From contig CM065647.1 of the NCBI GenBank assembly GCA_033220425.1, forward strand, positions 4,278,001 through 4,342,000: DNA of 64,000 bases, in the 5' to 3' direction. The stretch comes from Lepraria neglecta (Eukaryota > Ascomycota > Lecanoromycetes > Lecanorales > Stereocaulaceae). The notes beneath the pieces were generated by a model. That model made no database searches. It worked only from the letters and a program-made list of their open reading frames with translations, and was not told the DNA's origin. This document shows positions 55,510 through 64,000 of this stretch, piece by piece. The position numbers and the translations under genes are program-made. Numbering within the stretch: position 1 is the stretch's first letter; each line of letters starts with the position of its first letter.

Positions 55510-56898
55510 ATGAACTTCCCGTTACACACTGGGTATGAAGGCTTCAATCCTCGTCAGCCTTCTAGCCAAGGTCCAGCCTTTCAGTCGCTCTCCAGAACCT
55601 CTTATTCTACTGCCTCGCCATTCGTGAAACTACCGTCACAACGAAAGATAACACCACCAGAAGATATCCAGCGTGCACCTCTTCTAAAGCAAAATGTCTT
55701 ACCAACTACCAGTCCTCCTATGGTGTCGAATCATCCAGCAACCCCTCCTAAAAGCCCACTCGAGATGTTGACGCCTTCAGACCTTACAACGTACGAGGCA
55801 AGACTTAAAGAGAGTATCCTCGCCAACAAGGAACGCAGAGAACAGAAGTTCATACCTTTCAATAGTGTGGAACGAGTACAAATGCCAGCAAGTTATTTTC
55901 GAAAGCTGGATGAAGCTATTGGTTATGATGGACTTGATCTTCGGTATACTCTTTAGACCTTGATATGCAAATTATGATAGCTAATATGACTTATTTCAGC
56001 TGGCCATCTATCTCCTTCAACTCCCGAACTTGCACTGGGATTATTCAATGGATGCCCTCACCTGTTCACGAGAGTCTTGCGTCTCCCTTCATTAAAAGCG
56101 ATGCTGTTGCTACACAGGACCTTCCGTCTGAAGTAACGAGGCAAATGGATGTTGTAGGGCCTCAAAGAGTAGGAGCCTTTACAGGGGCTTACGATGGTAG
56201 TAACAAGGAACCAGACGTGCTGTTCAAGTACAGAGGACAAGATCATAAAGTCTTATACACCGCTGTGGTTGAAATTGGTTTCGCAGAAACATACAAAGAA
56301 CTTATTGACGACGTCAAGTTATGGATAGAAGGAAACAGGGATATAAGGACTGTGATCCTGATCAAAGTGGAGGAGAATCCTCCATACTCTTCCCCTGCCC
56401 GCAAACTGGAAGATGATGAGGTCAAGGACCTTGGGTTCCCTGATCCCGGAGATCTTGATACTTCTATGGTCAGTCTTGAAGATCCGAACGACAGCTTTGG
56501 CCCGCTCCAGATAAACAATTTGGCTTGGGTTGGTAAGATAGGCGTGTTTCTCGAGATATGGAAGAGAGATCCAGTAAGTGGAGAGGCGAAGCAGCAGGGA
56601 ACTCGATCAGTAAGTTGTACTTCTTTTCTTCTATTCAGCTACAATATATACTAACTCGGTTTTGTTATAGTATTTTGTTCCGGATAATGCAACTACGGAG
56701 CTTGACCTTAAGTTGAGCGACTTCTACCCTCTCGATGCTACAGACGGGGGAAATACAAGGTTTCCATTGACCTTCAATCGGCTGAGGCTCCATTTGGAAG
56801 CAGCTCGTGAGGAGCTAGCAGTAGAGCGTTGTCGTGGGGTGCTTCGAGAAATTGCCAATCGTGAAGACAACGTTCACGATAGAGATTACATTCCCTAG
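55510..56898 (+). CDS. Accessory PD-(D/E)XK nuclease-like protein
   Basis: Three exons, 55510-55943, 56000-56609 and 56671-56898, with introns of 56 and 61 bases, give 423 residues. The first 130 residues are Pro/Ser-rich with [20 protein letters not shown] and [11 protein letters not shown]. The core has [20 protein letters not shown], a run of strand, then [20 protein letters not shown] and [16 protein letters not shown]. The EPD followed by VVEIGF on the next strand resembles the (P)D...ExK arrangement of restriction-endonuclease-like folds, with Lys replaced by Gly. A helical C-terminal part ([18 protein letters not shown]) follows. The resemblance is by eye only. The gene is intact but flanked by 24-base direct repeats and a MITE, so it may have been moved or duplicated as a unit. 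Function unknown. Confidence 0.6.
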
Positions 56899-56947
56899 CA
56901 AATTAAAATGACAAGAATGATGTCGAGTTCATTGCGTTTATCTGACG

Positions 56948-56971
56948 TGATCCATCGCTCTGGAGACTAGA
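56948..56971. repeat. Third copy of the 24-base repeat
   Basis: Same sequence and direction as the pair at 55017-55064, located 50 bases after the stop of the nuclease-like gene. Confidence 0.85.
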
Positions 56972-57196
56972 CGATCCGTCAAGCCATGTCCAACATAGTA
57001 CTGAAGGATTCAAAGGGCCTAGATGTCTGAGCCTACCCACAATTTGTTTCGTTCACAGTTGAATCATTGGACCAATTGCGTGTTTATGTCAAATATATCG
57101 AAGCTTTCTGAAACAAAGGCACGAATCACTGAACCGGGCTTAGCTATTGAATTACTAGTACAAACGGGTCGAATTCTCCAAATATGGAGGCGAGGC
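56972..57196. other. Spacer
   Basis: Nothing recognised. Confidence 0.3.
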
Positions 57197-57603
57197 TCAA
57201 GTCTCAGAGATGACTTTACGAACCTGCTCCTCATGACCAAGAGACCTCGTTGAAGCGTAAACGGGTATTATCGCACGGATCACCACACGATCATCTTGAA
57301 CACTTTCAAGCATCTCGCGCCATCTTAGTGCCCTGTACGAGCTAAGGTTACAGATTTGTCGCATATTATTATGGGGTTCCATGAAACGAATCCTAAAGGC
57401 GCAAGTAGATCGTCCGACGAACTACAGTTCCTTAGGTTCCTACTAATCTCCCATCTGTAACAGAATTGATTCTCAACTTCATGACTACGAAGTCGCAGAA
57501 TGATGTGTGCTCGTGTGGTGTAAGACTCATGACGACGCTTGGTCAGGCTATAGACATCCGGCACAGTCAGACGCAGACTTCGGCTCCGAAAAAGGCATGC
57601 CAA
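57197..57603 (-). pseudogene. Small decayed frame of unknown origin
   Basis: Two overlapping minus-strand frames read in series, RLRSHEVENQFCYRWEISRN, SSSDDLLAPLGFVSWNP, then QICNLSSYRALRWREMLESV and DDRVVIRAIIPVYASTRSLG, with a frame change near 57375. This looks like debris of a coding sequence, but no family was recognised. Confidence 0.25.
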
Positions 57604-58194
57604 CTGAAGTAATTTCCTTCGTTCTCAGGAAATGATTCATCGCCCTCATCGTGATAAGGCCTCCATAGTCATTTAATGACCGAAGGAACGATAGAAATCC
57701 ATCTCCTCGGCAGTGCTATACGTCTTTTTCAAGGCGAACCACCAAATCCGATTGCGCCGCGACGCTGAAACATGGACTTGAACGCCTTGTCTCTTACGTG
57801 CGCAATAATTGCTGCTTTGTAGAGTCTTTATAAGACCTTTTTGGGGGCCATTGCCTGACTGCAACGGCCTCATATGACCATGCCGTATGCAGCAAGAGCA
57901 GTGTTTTTGTGGATTTCTCCATATTTGTACGATTACGGCATACGAAAAGCGAAAGCGGGCCAAACAGGTTTCGGATGTTGCAATTTTTGGAACAACCCTC
58001 GCACGCACCGAGTGGAACGGATCGTTGGGGCTAAGTCTCAGCTCGGCTTAGTCAAATTCCAACGAGGCCCCCTGAAATTCTTCCTTCTCACATACATAAG
58101 CCCCTGTCTCCCAGCTTTCCATACTTCGACCCTATCCTTTATTCAGTCATCAAAATTCTTGTAACATTATTATTTTTCATTGAGTAATTCTTTC
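57604..58194. other. Spacer upstream of hacA
   Basis: About 590 bases that include the distal hacA promoter. A stress-element search by eye gave nothing certain. Confidence 0.35.
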
Positions 58195-58290
58195 ATGGTT
58201 CATCGTAAGCCATTGAGAAGTAAAGGAGACATTCATTTCTGCCTATTGACGGCGGCCGCTCCCGGAAGCCGGAAAGGAGATGTGTCCTGA
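58195..58290 (+). promoter_or_regulatory. Candidate upstream open reading frame in the hacA leader
   Basis: An ATG at 58195 opens a 31-codon frame ending in TGA at 58288-58290, 150 bases before the main ATG. hacA/hac1 leaders of other moulds carry uORFs that are bypassed when ER stress shortens the transcript. Whether this one is in the transcript is not known. Confidence 0.35.
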
Positions 58291-58441
58291 TCTCTAGCGG
58301 CTTTCTCCCAGGCAGCAAACTCCTTCAACAGGAACCCTCGACTCTCCTCGACTAAAATCTGCACAACCAACTTCGGAAGAATATTCAGCCTTGCATCCTG
58401 TCGCATTTGTCAACCCTCACTCGAAGAAATACGACTTAATC

Positions 58442-59884
58442 ATGGCCAATACTCTTTCACCAGCAACGGCTTTTAGCCACGAAGACTACTATCCTCCACA
58501 AGCAACCGTCTCGCTGTCGGAAACATCGTTAGAGAACAGTCTTCTGACTCCTGGAGCCACTTCACCCGAGTCTTCATATAACATCAAAGAGGAGCAAGTC
58601 GAGGGAGAGGAGCAAGTCGAGGGTGAGGAGCTGAAAAAGTCTACAAAGAAGCGGAAGTCATGGGGTCAGGAATTACCTACACCAAAGACAAATCTTCCTC
58701 CTCGGTATGACACTACAATCCTGAATCATCATCGCGCATCTACTTACAACAGCAATAGGAAACGAGCAAAGACGGAAGATGAAAAGGAGCAGCGCCGCAT
58801 CGAGCGAGTTCTCCGAAACCGACAAGCTGCGCAATCATCACGAGAGCGCAAGCGACAAGAAGTTGAGAAGCTCGAAGGCGAGAAGCAATCCATCGAACAA
58901 CAAAACGAATCTCTCAAGCAGCGACTGTTGGCCGCCGAGCATGAAAAGTTCCTCCTTCATCAAAGAGTCGCCAAGATGGAAGCCCAGATGGAAGCCATGA
59001 AGAGAGGATCATCACCTCCCAACGTATCAACGCCACCAATGGGACCCGACCTTCTCGAGCACGACCAAATAATCAAGAAAGAATTCGACGACTACCACTT
59101 CTCCCTACCAACACCACAATCCACCCTCCACAACAGATCCACATTCTCCTCCCCATCAACCGCCACCTACTCCGAATCCTCAACGCCAGCAACGGTTGGC
59201 CTAGGCCTCGACACCTTGACATCTTCCCCGGACATGACACAACATCCTGCTGCGATGTTGTGCGACCTGCAGTGTCAGTCCCCGGAAGCATGTCAAGTGT
59301 CGACTCAGCCTACGACTCGCCACGCAGCTGCGATCCAATTATATACGGCGAATCTCATCTATCTGACGTTGACTTCAGCAGTCTATTCGCAGCTGATGCT
59401 TCCATTGAAGATGATCTTCATTTCTTTAAGGACGGGTTCGCCGCTCCCGACGGACATGATGACCTCGATGCCAATGGCTTTACCTTTGATTCGATGGTTG
59501 ATCTCGACGCCTGCCAACCTACTACCTCCTCAAACAACAAGGACACCCAGAACAATGACGACCTCTCTGTCTACAGCGACGTCTACACCCGCGAACACTC
59601 TCCAGAGAGCTACGATTCTCCGTTCCAGAATGCTGCGACGTCTTCTGCTCAGCAGCCCCTCCTTGGCGCGCCCGCTTAGGGCTGCGACGGGTCGGGCTTC
59701 GCGACTCAAGACTGCCAGCACGATGGGCGAGAACCGAGCTCAAAGGGTGATTGTCCAAAGGGTAGCTCGCTGTGGTGGAAAGGCTGGTCTTGGGAGTGGT
59801 GTCCGCTCGATAAGGAGGGCTGGGGTGACAAGCATAATACGTTCGATAAAAGGAGGTGATTTTACTGGCGTTCAAGGAGCATAG
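58442..59884 (+). CDS. hacA: bZIP transcription factor HacA, regulator of the unfolded protein response
   Basis: A normal 54-base intron (58705-58758, donor GTATGA, acceptor AATAG) joins NLPPR to KRAKTEDEKEQRRIERVLRN. The basic region RRIERVLRNRQAAQSSRERK is followed by a leucine zipper. A 20-base unconventional intron lies at 59250-59269. Without its removal the frame runs to 59884 (462 residues) through QHPAAMLCDLQCQS. With removal the frame changes to AVSVPGSMSSVDSAYDSPRS, then an acidic C-terminus with SDVDFSSLFAADASIEDDLH, ending at 59679 (387 residues). In other moulds the short form is the active factor made when Ire1 cleaves the mRNA during ER stress. An EEQVEG tandem repeat lies near residue 57-68. 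Confidence 0.95.
   Translation: MANTLSPATAFSHEDYYPPQATVSLSETSLENSLLTPGATSPESSYNIKEEQVEGEEQVEGEELKKSTKKRKSWGQELPTPKTNLPPRYDTTILNHHRASTYNSNRKRAKTEDEKEQRRIERVLRNRQAAQSSRERKRQEVEKLEGEKQSIEQQNESLKQRLLAAEHEKFLLHQRVAKMEAQMEAMKRGSSPPNVSTPPMGPDLLEHDQIIKKEFDDYHFSLPTPQSTLHNRSTFSSPSTATYSESSTPATVGLGLDTLTSSPDMTQHPAAMLCDLQCQSPEACQVSTQPTTRHAAAIQLYTANLIYLTLTSAVYSQLMLPLKMIFISLRTGSPLPTDMMTSMPMALPLIRWLISTPANLLPPQTTRTPRTMTTSLSTATSTPANTLQRATILRSRMLRRLLLSSPSLARPLRAATGRASRLKTASTMGENRAQRVIVQRVARCGGKAGLGSGVRSIRRAGVTSIIRSIKGGDFTGVQGA
59250..59269 (+). promoter_or_regulatory. Ire1-type unconventional 20-base intron of hacA
   Basis: The intron is CTGCGATGTTGTGCGACCTG, between CATCCTG and CAGTGTC. Both cut sites have the CTG/C pattern (CCTG/CTGCG and CCTG/CAGTG). 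ACACAACATC before the loop CTGCTGC pairs with GATGTTGTG after it, giving a 9-base stem. Its removal shifts the frame to the conserved acidic C-terminus. Confidence 0.92.
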
Positions 59885-60415
59885 TGGCATACCTTGGGAG
59901 GCTACCATGTATTATTAGCTTGCATGAGCTACGAGCCATGGCTTCATGACGGCTCGATGCTGTAACAATTCAGAACTCTTCAACATCTATGACCTCTTCT
60001 CCAACTGCAACTGTGATTTTCCACTTCATGCCGTAGATTATCGATGCCTGCTAGGCCTTTCTCCTTGATCAATCATACCTGTGTCTATTGTCGCTCCTTG
60101 CTCCTCGGGTTCTACCTCTTAGCCCGATATCCTTTGCCGTCCCGTAGGTCTTGTAGCCCCTCTCTGTGAAACATCTAACAGAACATATCACGGCCGTACT
60201 TGGACTTCTCATTGCCACCCCTTCCCTCAATGAAACACTTCGTCATGCAAGAATCAAAACTCTCGTTTCCCCACCGAACAAAGTTCAGGCCGCCGTGAAT
60301 ACAACCCCGCAAACCACTGGCTCTACTCCACGACTCTTGAGCTCATCGATCTTGATCCTTGCAAGAAGCCAACTTGCTGCACACTGACCCACCTCCTGAC
60401 CTCCAAATCAAATCA
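59885..60415. other. Spacer between hacA and the YeeZ-like gene
   Basis: About 530 bases; nothing specific recognised. The true hacA 3' UTR begins at 59680 for the spliced form. Confidence 0.4.
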
Positions 60416-61363
60416 ATGACACAACTCACCGCCCCCTCCACGCCACCACCCTCGTCTATATCCGCCTCTGCCTCACCCAGTACGCCAGTCGACCTGCTCA
60501 TCCTCGGAGCCGGCTGGACCTCCACCTTTCTCATTCCCTTACTAGAAGAGCAAAAGATTACATACGCAGCAACAACAAGGAGTGGCCACAACAACACAAT
60601 CCCCTTCAACTTCGACCCTTCCTCCTCGGACGCCGTAGGCTATGAGCGTCTACCGCCTGCGGAGACGGTGCTGATTACATTTCCGTTGAAGGGGGACAGG
60701 CAGTCGAAGTTGCTTACGGACCTCTACGGAGAAACGCACGAGAAGATAGCCGATGCGGTGAGGTGGATACAATTGGGTAGTACGGGGATTTTTACGGAGA
60801 AGGGATGGAATGATTCGGATTCTGCGTATGATAAGAGCATTGCGAGGGCTGTGGCGGAGGATGAGTTACTCTCGCATCTAGGCAATCGGGCCTGCGTCCT
60901 CAACCTGGCAGGCCTCTACGGCGGGACCCGCCACCCCCAAAACTGGGTAACCCGCGTAGCCAAATCGAAATCAGAAGTAAAAGCAAAGCTCGCAGTGCAC
61001 TTGATCCACGGGCGAGACGTCAGCCGCGCGATCGTTGCCGCACATGAAAAGTTTGAGAAGGTGGGAGGGAAGAGGTGGATCGTTATGGATTTGCATGTGT
61101 ATGATTGGTGGGATTTGTTTTTGAGTTGGGGGAAGTATGCGAGGGAGAGTGCGGGGGAGGGGGTGTGGGAGAGGGCTAGGGAAGTGGATAAAGAAGGGGA
61201 TGGGGAAGGGGGATTGGAGTATGAGCGGTGGGTGGTTGATTTGATGGGGGAAGAGGGGGTTAGGGCGCTGCCTAGGGGGATCGAGAGCTTGGGGAGGGTG
61301 TTGGATGGGAGGGGTTTTTGGAGTGCTGTTGGGGGAGCGCCGGAAGAGGGGAGGGCGAATTGA
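60416..61363 (+). CDS. NAD(P)-binding Rossmann-fold protein, YeeZ-like extended SDR
   Basis: Intronless frame of 315 residues from the ATG at 60416; the longer frame from 60359 begins with a non-ATG codon. After about 20 Ser/Thr/Pro-rich residues comes VDLLILGAGWTSTFLIPLLE, a glycine-rich dinucleotide-binding loop, then ITYAATTRSG and ETVLITFPLKGD. IQLGSTGIFTE is the active-site-side strand, and LNLAGLYGGTRHPQNWVTRV with VHLIHGRDVSRAIVAAHEKF are typical of the YeeZ-like subgroup of nucleoside-sugar-epimerase-like proteins. The substrate is unknown. The second half is strongly enriched in G (GGGGA-type codons), which makes the opposite strand look open. Confidence 0.75.
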   Translation: MTQLTAPSTPPPSSISASASPSTPVDLLILGAGWTSTFLIPLLEEQKITYAATTRSGHNNTIPFNFDPSSSDAVGYERLPPAETVLITFPLKGDRQSKLLTDLYGETHEKIADAVRWIQLGSTGIFTEKGWNDSDSAYDKSIARAVAEDELLSHLGNRACVLNLAGLYGGTRHPQNWVTRVAKSKSEVKAKLAVHLIHGRDVSRAIVAAHEKFEKVGGKRWIVMDLHVYDWWDLFLSWGKYARESAGEGVWERAREVDKEGDGEGGLEYERWVVDLMGEEGVRALPRGIESLGRVLDGRGFWSAVGGAPEEGRAN

Positions 61364-62049
61364 CGAAGGAGATGAGGGCTGGCTTGGAGCGGGACGCTGC
61401 TACAAGATATCGACACGACTAACAAAATTCAAAACGTCTGAGTTCACTCAATTTCCTCTTTCCAACATTGGAAAATCACTGAATCTTTTAACTGCAGCTG
61501 TTGCTGACACTGTATGGTGGGTACCAAACCCAGCCAGGGCTCGTTGATAGGGCAGAGAAGGGTTGTCGATGGCTCCACTAAACAATAGTATTTGCAAAAA
61601 AAAAGCAAGTCTTCCGATGAGAGAATATGGCAGGGAGTCTACAAATTGATACCAATCGGCGCTCGAGTACATGTAGCTTCCCTGGGTCAGAGTGTGCTTG
61701 AAACCTAGCTCCTTCCATGGAGTTTCTGGCGCAAAGGAATAGTGTCATGAGTCCGGGCCATTACATTTGCAGCTCTGCTTTAGTTCACTAGTCGAAATCA
61801 GCAGGCTGGCAGCTTGGGCAAGGCAATGCGAACCTGGCTACGTTCCTGGCCCCATTCCTGGACGTTGTCCTGTGATAGAGTATCGCACATTGGTTTTATT
61901 TTCGTTTCGCCTACCTTGGCTGTATATACCCACCATTTGCTGTTTCGCCATATTACCCAATTTATTGGCCACGCTTAACCGGACATCGTTCTGTCGGCAG
62001 AATTCTTTTGTTATACCTGGTAAATTTTCTTATTGGCGCTCATTACACA
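61364..62049. other. Spacer
   Basis: About 690 bases, no gene recognised. Confidence 0.4.
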
Positions 62050-62667
62050 AGGCTGCAGGAGCGGCTGAGATTCTCATCACAAGAAAAAGCAATTCCGCAG
62101 AGTTAGTTACGCATCCTCGATGTTGCGGCCGGCAATGGCAGAATTGGCATCGAAACACGCTCATAGCTAGGCCAACAACCTGGTATCTCATGTCTTGTTG
62201 GCACTGACCTCATGGAGTCAGCAAAACTGGCTATGATGGGGGGATCAAAAGCCAAATCCATATGATGAGTACGTGGTCGTTGACTTGACCGATTCACCTC
62301 AACCGGGCATCCACCGCTGGAAGAAAAATGGGTTCGACGTAGTGACGATTTGTGCGGCCCTGGGTCCTGGAGATGATAATCTGCCCCTTGAAGTGGTTGA
62401 TGCAGCTATTGAGTTCTTGCGGAGGGATGGATTGCTCGTGTTTACCGTTAATGCGGGATTAAAGACACCAAGAACAGGAGGTACGAAAGCTTTCTCTCTC
62501 GTCTTAGTCACGACGGGGAGACGACGCATTGGAAGGATATGAGAAAGGTTGATCGGAAGGTGTACACTCACCGTTTGAGCGTCAAGGGTAAGCCGATTGA
62601 GTACACTGCGTTGATTTATCAGAAAATGGAGCAGGGGAGTGTACGGAATGGAGTCAAGCAGAGTTGA
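62050..62667 (+). pseudogene. SAM-dependent methyltransferase remnant
   Basis: Near 62115-62150, ILDVAAGNGRIGIE-type sequence (glycine-rich SAM-binding motif I) is seen, then QPGISCLVGTDLMESAKLAM, YVVVDLTDSPQPGIHRWKKN, GFDVVTICAALGPGDDNLPL, AIEFLRRDGLLVFTVNAG and, after a frame change near 62490, LSHDGETTHWKDMRKVDRKV and GKPIEYTALIYQKMEQ. The order is that of a class I methyltransferase, but it is split across at least three frames and the N-terminal part is missing. Intact relatives are small-molecule methyltransferases of unknown substrate. Confidence 0.6.
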
Positions 62668-63629
62668 GCTGAGGACTGTGAGAGGACATGCACTGAGCTT
62701 TGCTAGTGCGATTCGTTGAGGTGCTTAGCTTGGGAAGATGACAGACAGAAAAACAAAAATTCCATAAATTTTGCTTTTCCACATGTAACGCGGCGCCATG
62801 CGTTGGCATAAAAGCCATGCGCATAATCAAAAGCACTCACTGACAACTTCTGTTCAAGCAAGACGCTTTGCGCTGCCAGATGCTGCACAAATAAGATTGC
62901 ATATTTGGAGGTCTCAGAGCTATTTAGTTCTTCAGCCAATGACGTAAGTTGAAGCGGCGGTAGTTCCGCTGAGTCGGTTTTTTTCGTCATGTCATGCACT
63001 ATATTTTAGTTGCATGTAAGTGGGTCTAGATCAGGATTTTCCAAGCTCAAACCCCTCTGAGACGATCAATTGACAGGACTATAAGTGAACACCAATGAGA
63101 CGTCTGCATGCCCTTTCTCAGGCCGCGCCGATGCACACTGGAAAAGTCATGAAGTAGACAATAGAGGAGCCCTGTTCCATTCTAGCTCTGCTAGAAAATG
63201 CTTTGGAACATTGATATCGGGCTCATTCTTATCAGTGAGCCCGTTGGTTGGTGGAGCCGGGAATGATCTTGATGGCTTCCGAGCCACTACTTGAGAGGTA
63301 ATCAAGAGCTGCGGAAGCTGGTGAAGAGCAAAGGGATGCAGTGATGCGGGAAGCGAAGGTCGAAGATCAAGAATTTTGATGAGAGGGCAACACACTGAAC
63401 GCACAAGCCGAGAAGGAGAGAAATGTTGCACAGCGAACGAAGGAAATCTATGGACTTTGTCGAAACTCCAAATTCAAATCCGAAATACTTGTACTTCCTT
63501 GATTAGCTACATTAGCTTGCCTACATCTAGCTTTCCGTCCCGCGCCACGCTTGTCAACGGTCCCGCTGTCATAACCTCATCACTAAATCGCAATAAATAT
63601 ATTCTCCTCCTTCTTACGCCGGTGTGGGA
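62668..63629. other. Spacer with a possible small minus-strand gene
   Basis: A 98-residue minus-strand frame (62999-62703) starts MHDMTKKTDSAELPPLQLTS and has a helix-like LAEELNSSETSKYAILFVQH, with a GTGAGT donor after QKLS, so it could be the first exon of a gene that I could not follow. A hairpin with ATCGGGCTC...GAGCCCGTT lies near 63216-63245. Nothing else. Confidence 0.3.
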
Positions 63630-64000
63630 TCATGGTATTGCGGTATTGCCATCGATGTGCTGATCAGGACCGGCATCGATGTTGGGGGCACCAACACTGT
63701 TCATCGGCGCTGGGGTGTCATCGCTTCCAGCTTCATGGCCTTGGCTCGGCGGGAGGTTGGCGTCGTTGGCATCGTCAGCCATGACCTCTGTTGGCGATTG
63801 AATCGACAGCGACGTTTGAGAGGGTAGGGGAGCGGACAGCGTGTGTGGGGCGACGGCGGTAGAGGCTCCGTCCTCTACTGAAACTGGTGAAGCAGCAACT
63901 ACGGCTTGCTCTTGGTTTTCAATTGGAGTATGGGATGGGACTCTGATAGGGCCCTCCGGGTCCTCGATTGACGCAGGCAGGGAGATAGGGTGACCGAGTT
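63630..64000 (-). CDS. Unknown disordered protein, 3' end only (continues past the right edge)
   Basis: A minus-strand frame is open from the right edge to a TGA at 63632-63630, giving the last 120 or so residues. It is rich in Pro, Ala, Ser, Asp and Glu, with no helix, domain or motif recognised (examples: EDPEGPIRVPSHTPIENQEQ, ADDANDANLPPSQGHEAGSD). Steady use of preferred codons and the length of the open frame at the edge support a real gene. Function cannot be assigned from this part. Confidence 0.55.
   Translation of the reverse strand, partial: LGHPISLPASIEDPEGPIRVPSHTPIENQEQAVVAASPVSVEDGASTAVAPHTLSAPLPSQTSLSIQSPTEVMADDANDANLPPSQGHEAGSDDTPAPMNSVGAPNIDAGPDQHIDGNTAIP

Noticed and set aside
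59522-59908. 128-residue minus-strand frame opposite the hacA 3' part
   Set aside because: Antisense shadow; the plus strand is coding in two frames because of the unconventional intron.
60916-61425. 169-residue minus-strand frame opposite the YeeZ-like gene
   Set aside because: Follows from the G-rich coding strand; product is Pro/Ser/Leu low complexity.
1-64000. LTR retrotransposons, Polinton-like or other capsid-bearing elements
   Set aside because: No long terminal repeats, reverse transcriptase, integrase or capsid-like sequence was recognised by eye on either strand.

Overview
The window is nuclear DNA of a filamentous ascomycete (Pezizomycotina). Genes carry short GT-AG introns of about 45-75 bases with CTAAC/CTGAC-type branch sites, gene spacing is compact, and the products are typical of moulds: HacA with its 20-base Ire1-type intron, acid trehalase, fungal rhodopsin-domain membrane proteins and a hydrophobin-like secreted peptide. 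The gene mix would suit a Leotiomycete-like fungus, but that placement is a guess. No LTR element, rRNA, CRISPR array or convincing tRNA was seen.

Layout. 1-21.7 kb is a conserved housekeeping block: a diacylglycerol-kinase-domain lipid kinase (cut by the left edge), a small membrane protein, an Asteroid-type PIN/XPG protein, the U3 processome protein UTP21, the bifunctional inositol pyrophosphate kinase/phosphatase VIP1, the ER membrane complex subunit EMC10, vacuolar/secreted acid trehalase and the SMC5/6 subunit NSE1. One nested pair of inverted-repeat transposons (2190-3520) sits inside this block. 22-40 kb is a gene-poor accessory island: two unknown pseudogenes, a decayed cytochrome P450, a decayed rhodopsin-domain protein, an SDR gene broken by a 213-base MITE, and a few genes that look whole (hydrophobin-like secreted peptide, DUF427 protein, acyl-CoA dehydrogenase). 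Several stop codons there look like CpA-to-TpA changes, as RIP would make. 40.3-45.6 kb returns to intact metabolism: an aromatic-amino-acid-type PLP decarboxylase and mitochondrial glycine dehydrogenase (P-protein). 46-52.3 kb is again decayed: a kinase-like/ZZ-finger protein, secreted or single-pass proteins and an unknown gene. 52.9-64 kb mixes core genes (ENP1/bystin, HacA, a YeeZ-like Rossmann protein, the 3' end of an unknown gene at the right edge) with an accessory PD-(D/E)XK-like gene flanked by 24-base direct repeats and a 76-base palindromic MITE, plus a methyltransferase pseudogene.

Functional links. UTP21 and ENP1 both serve 40S ribosome assembly. HacA and EMC10 both belong to ER protein quality control. 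VIP1 sets inositol pyrophosphate levels. Most core genes are paired head-to-head or tail-to-tail, and the short gaps at 970-1238 and 9493-9830 are probably shared promoters. The most unusual material is in the accessory segments: a MITE family with GAAGGGT termini and TA target duplications found twice (once inside a gene), the repeat-flanked nuclease-like gene, and the hydrophobin-like peptide built from five tiny exons.
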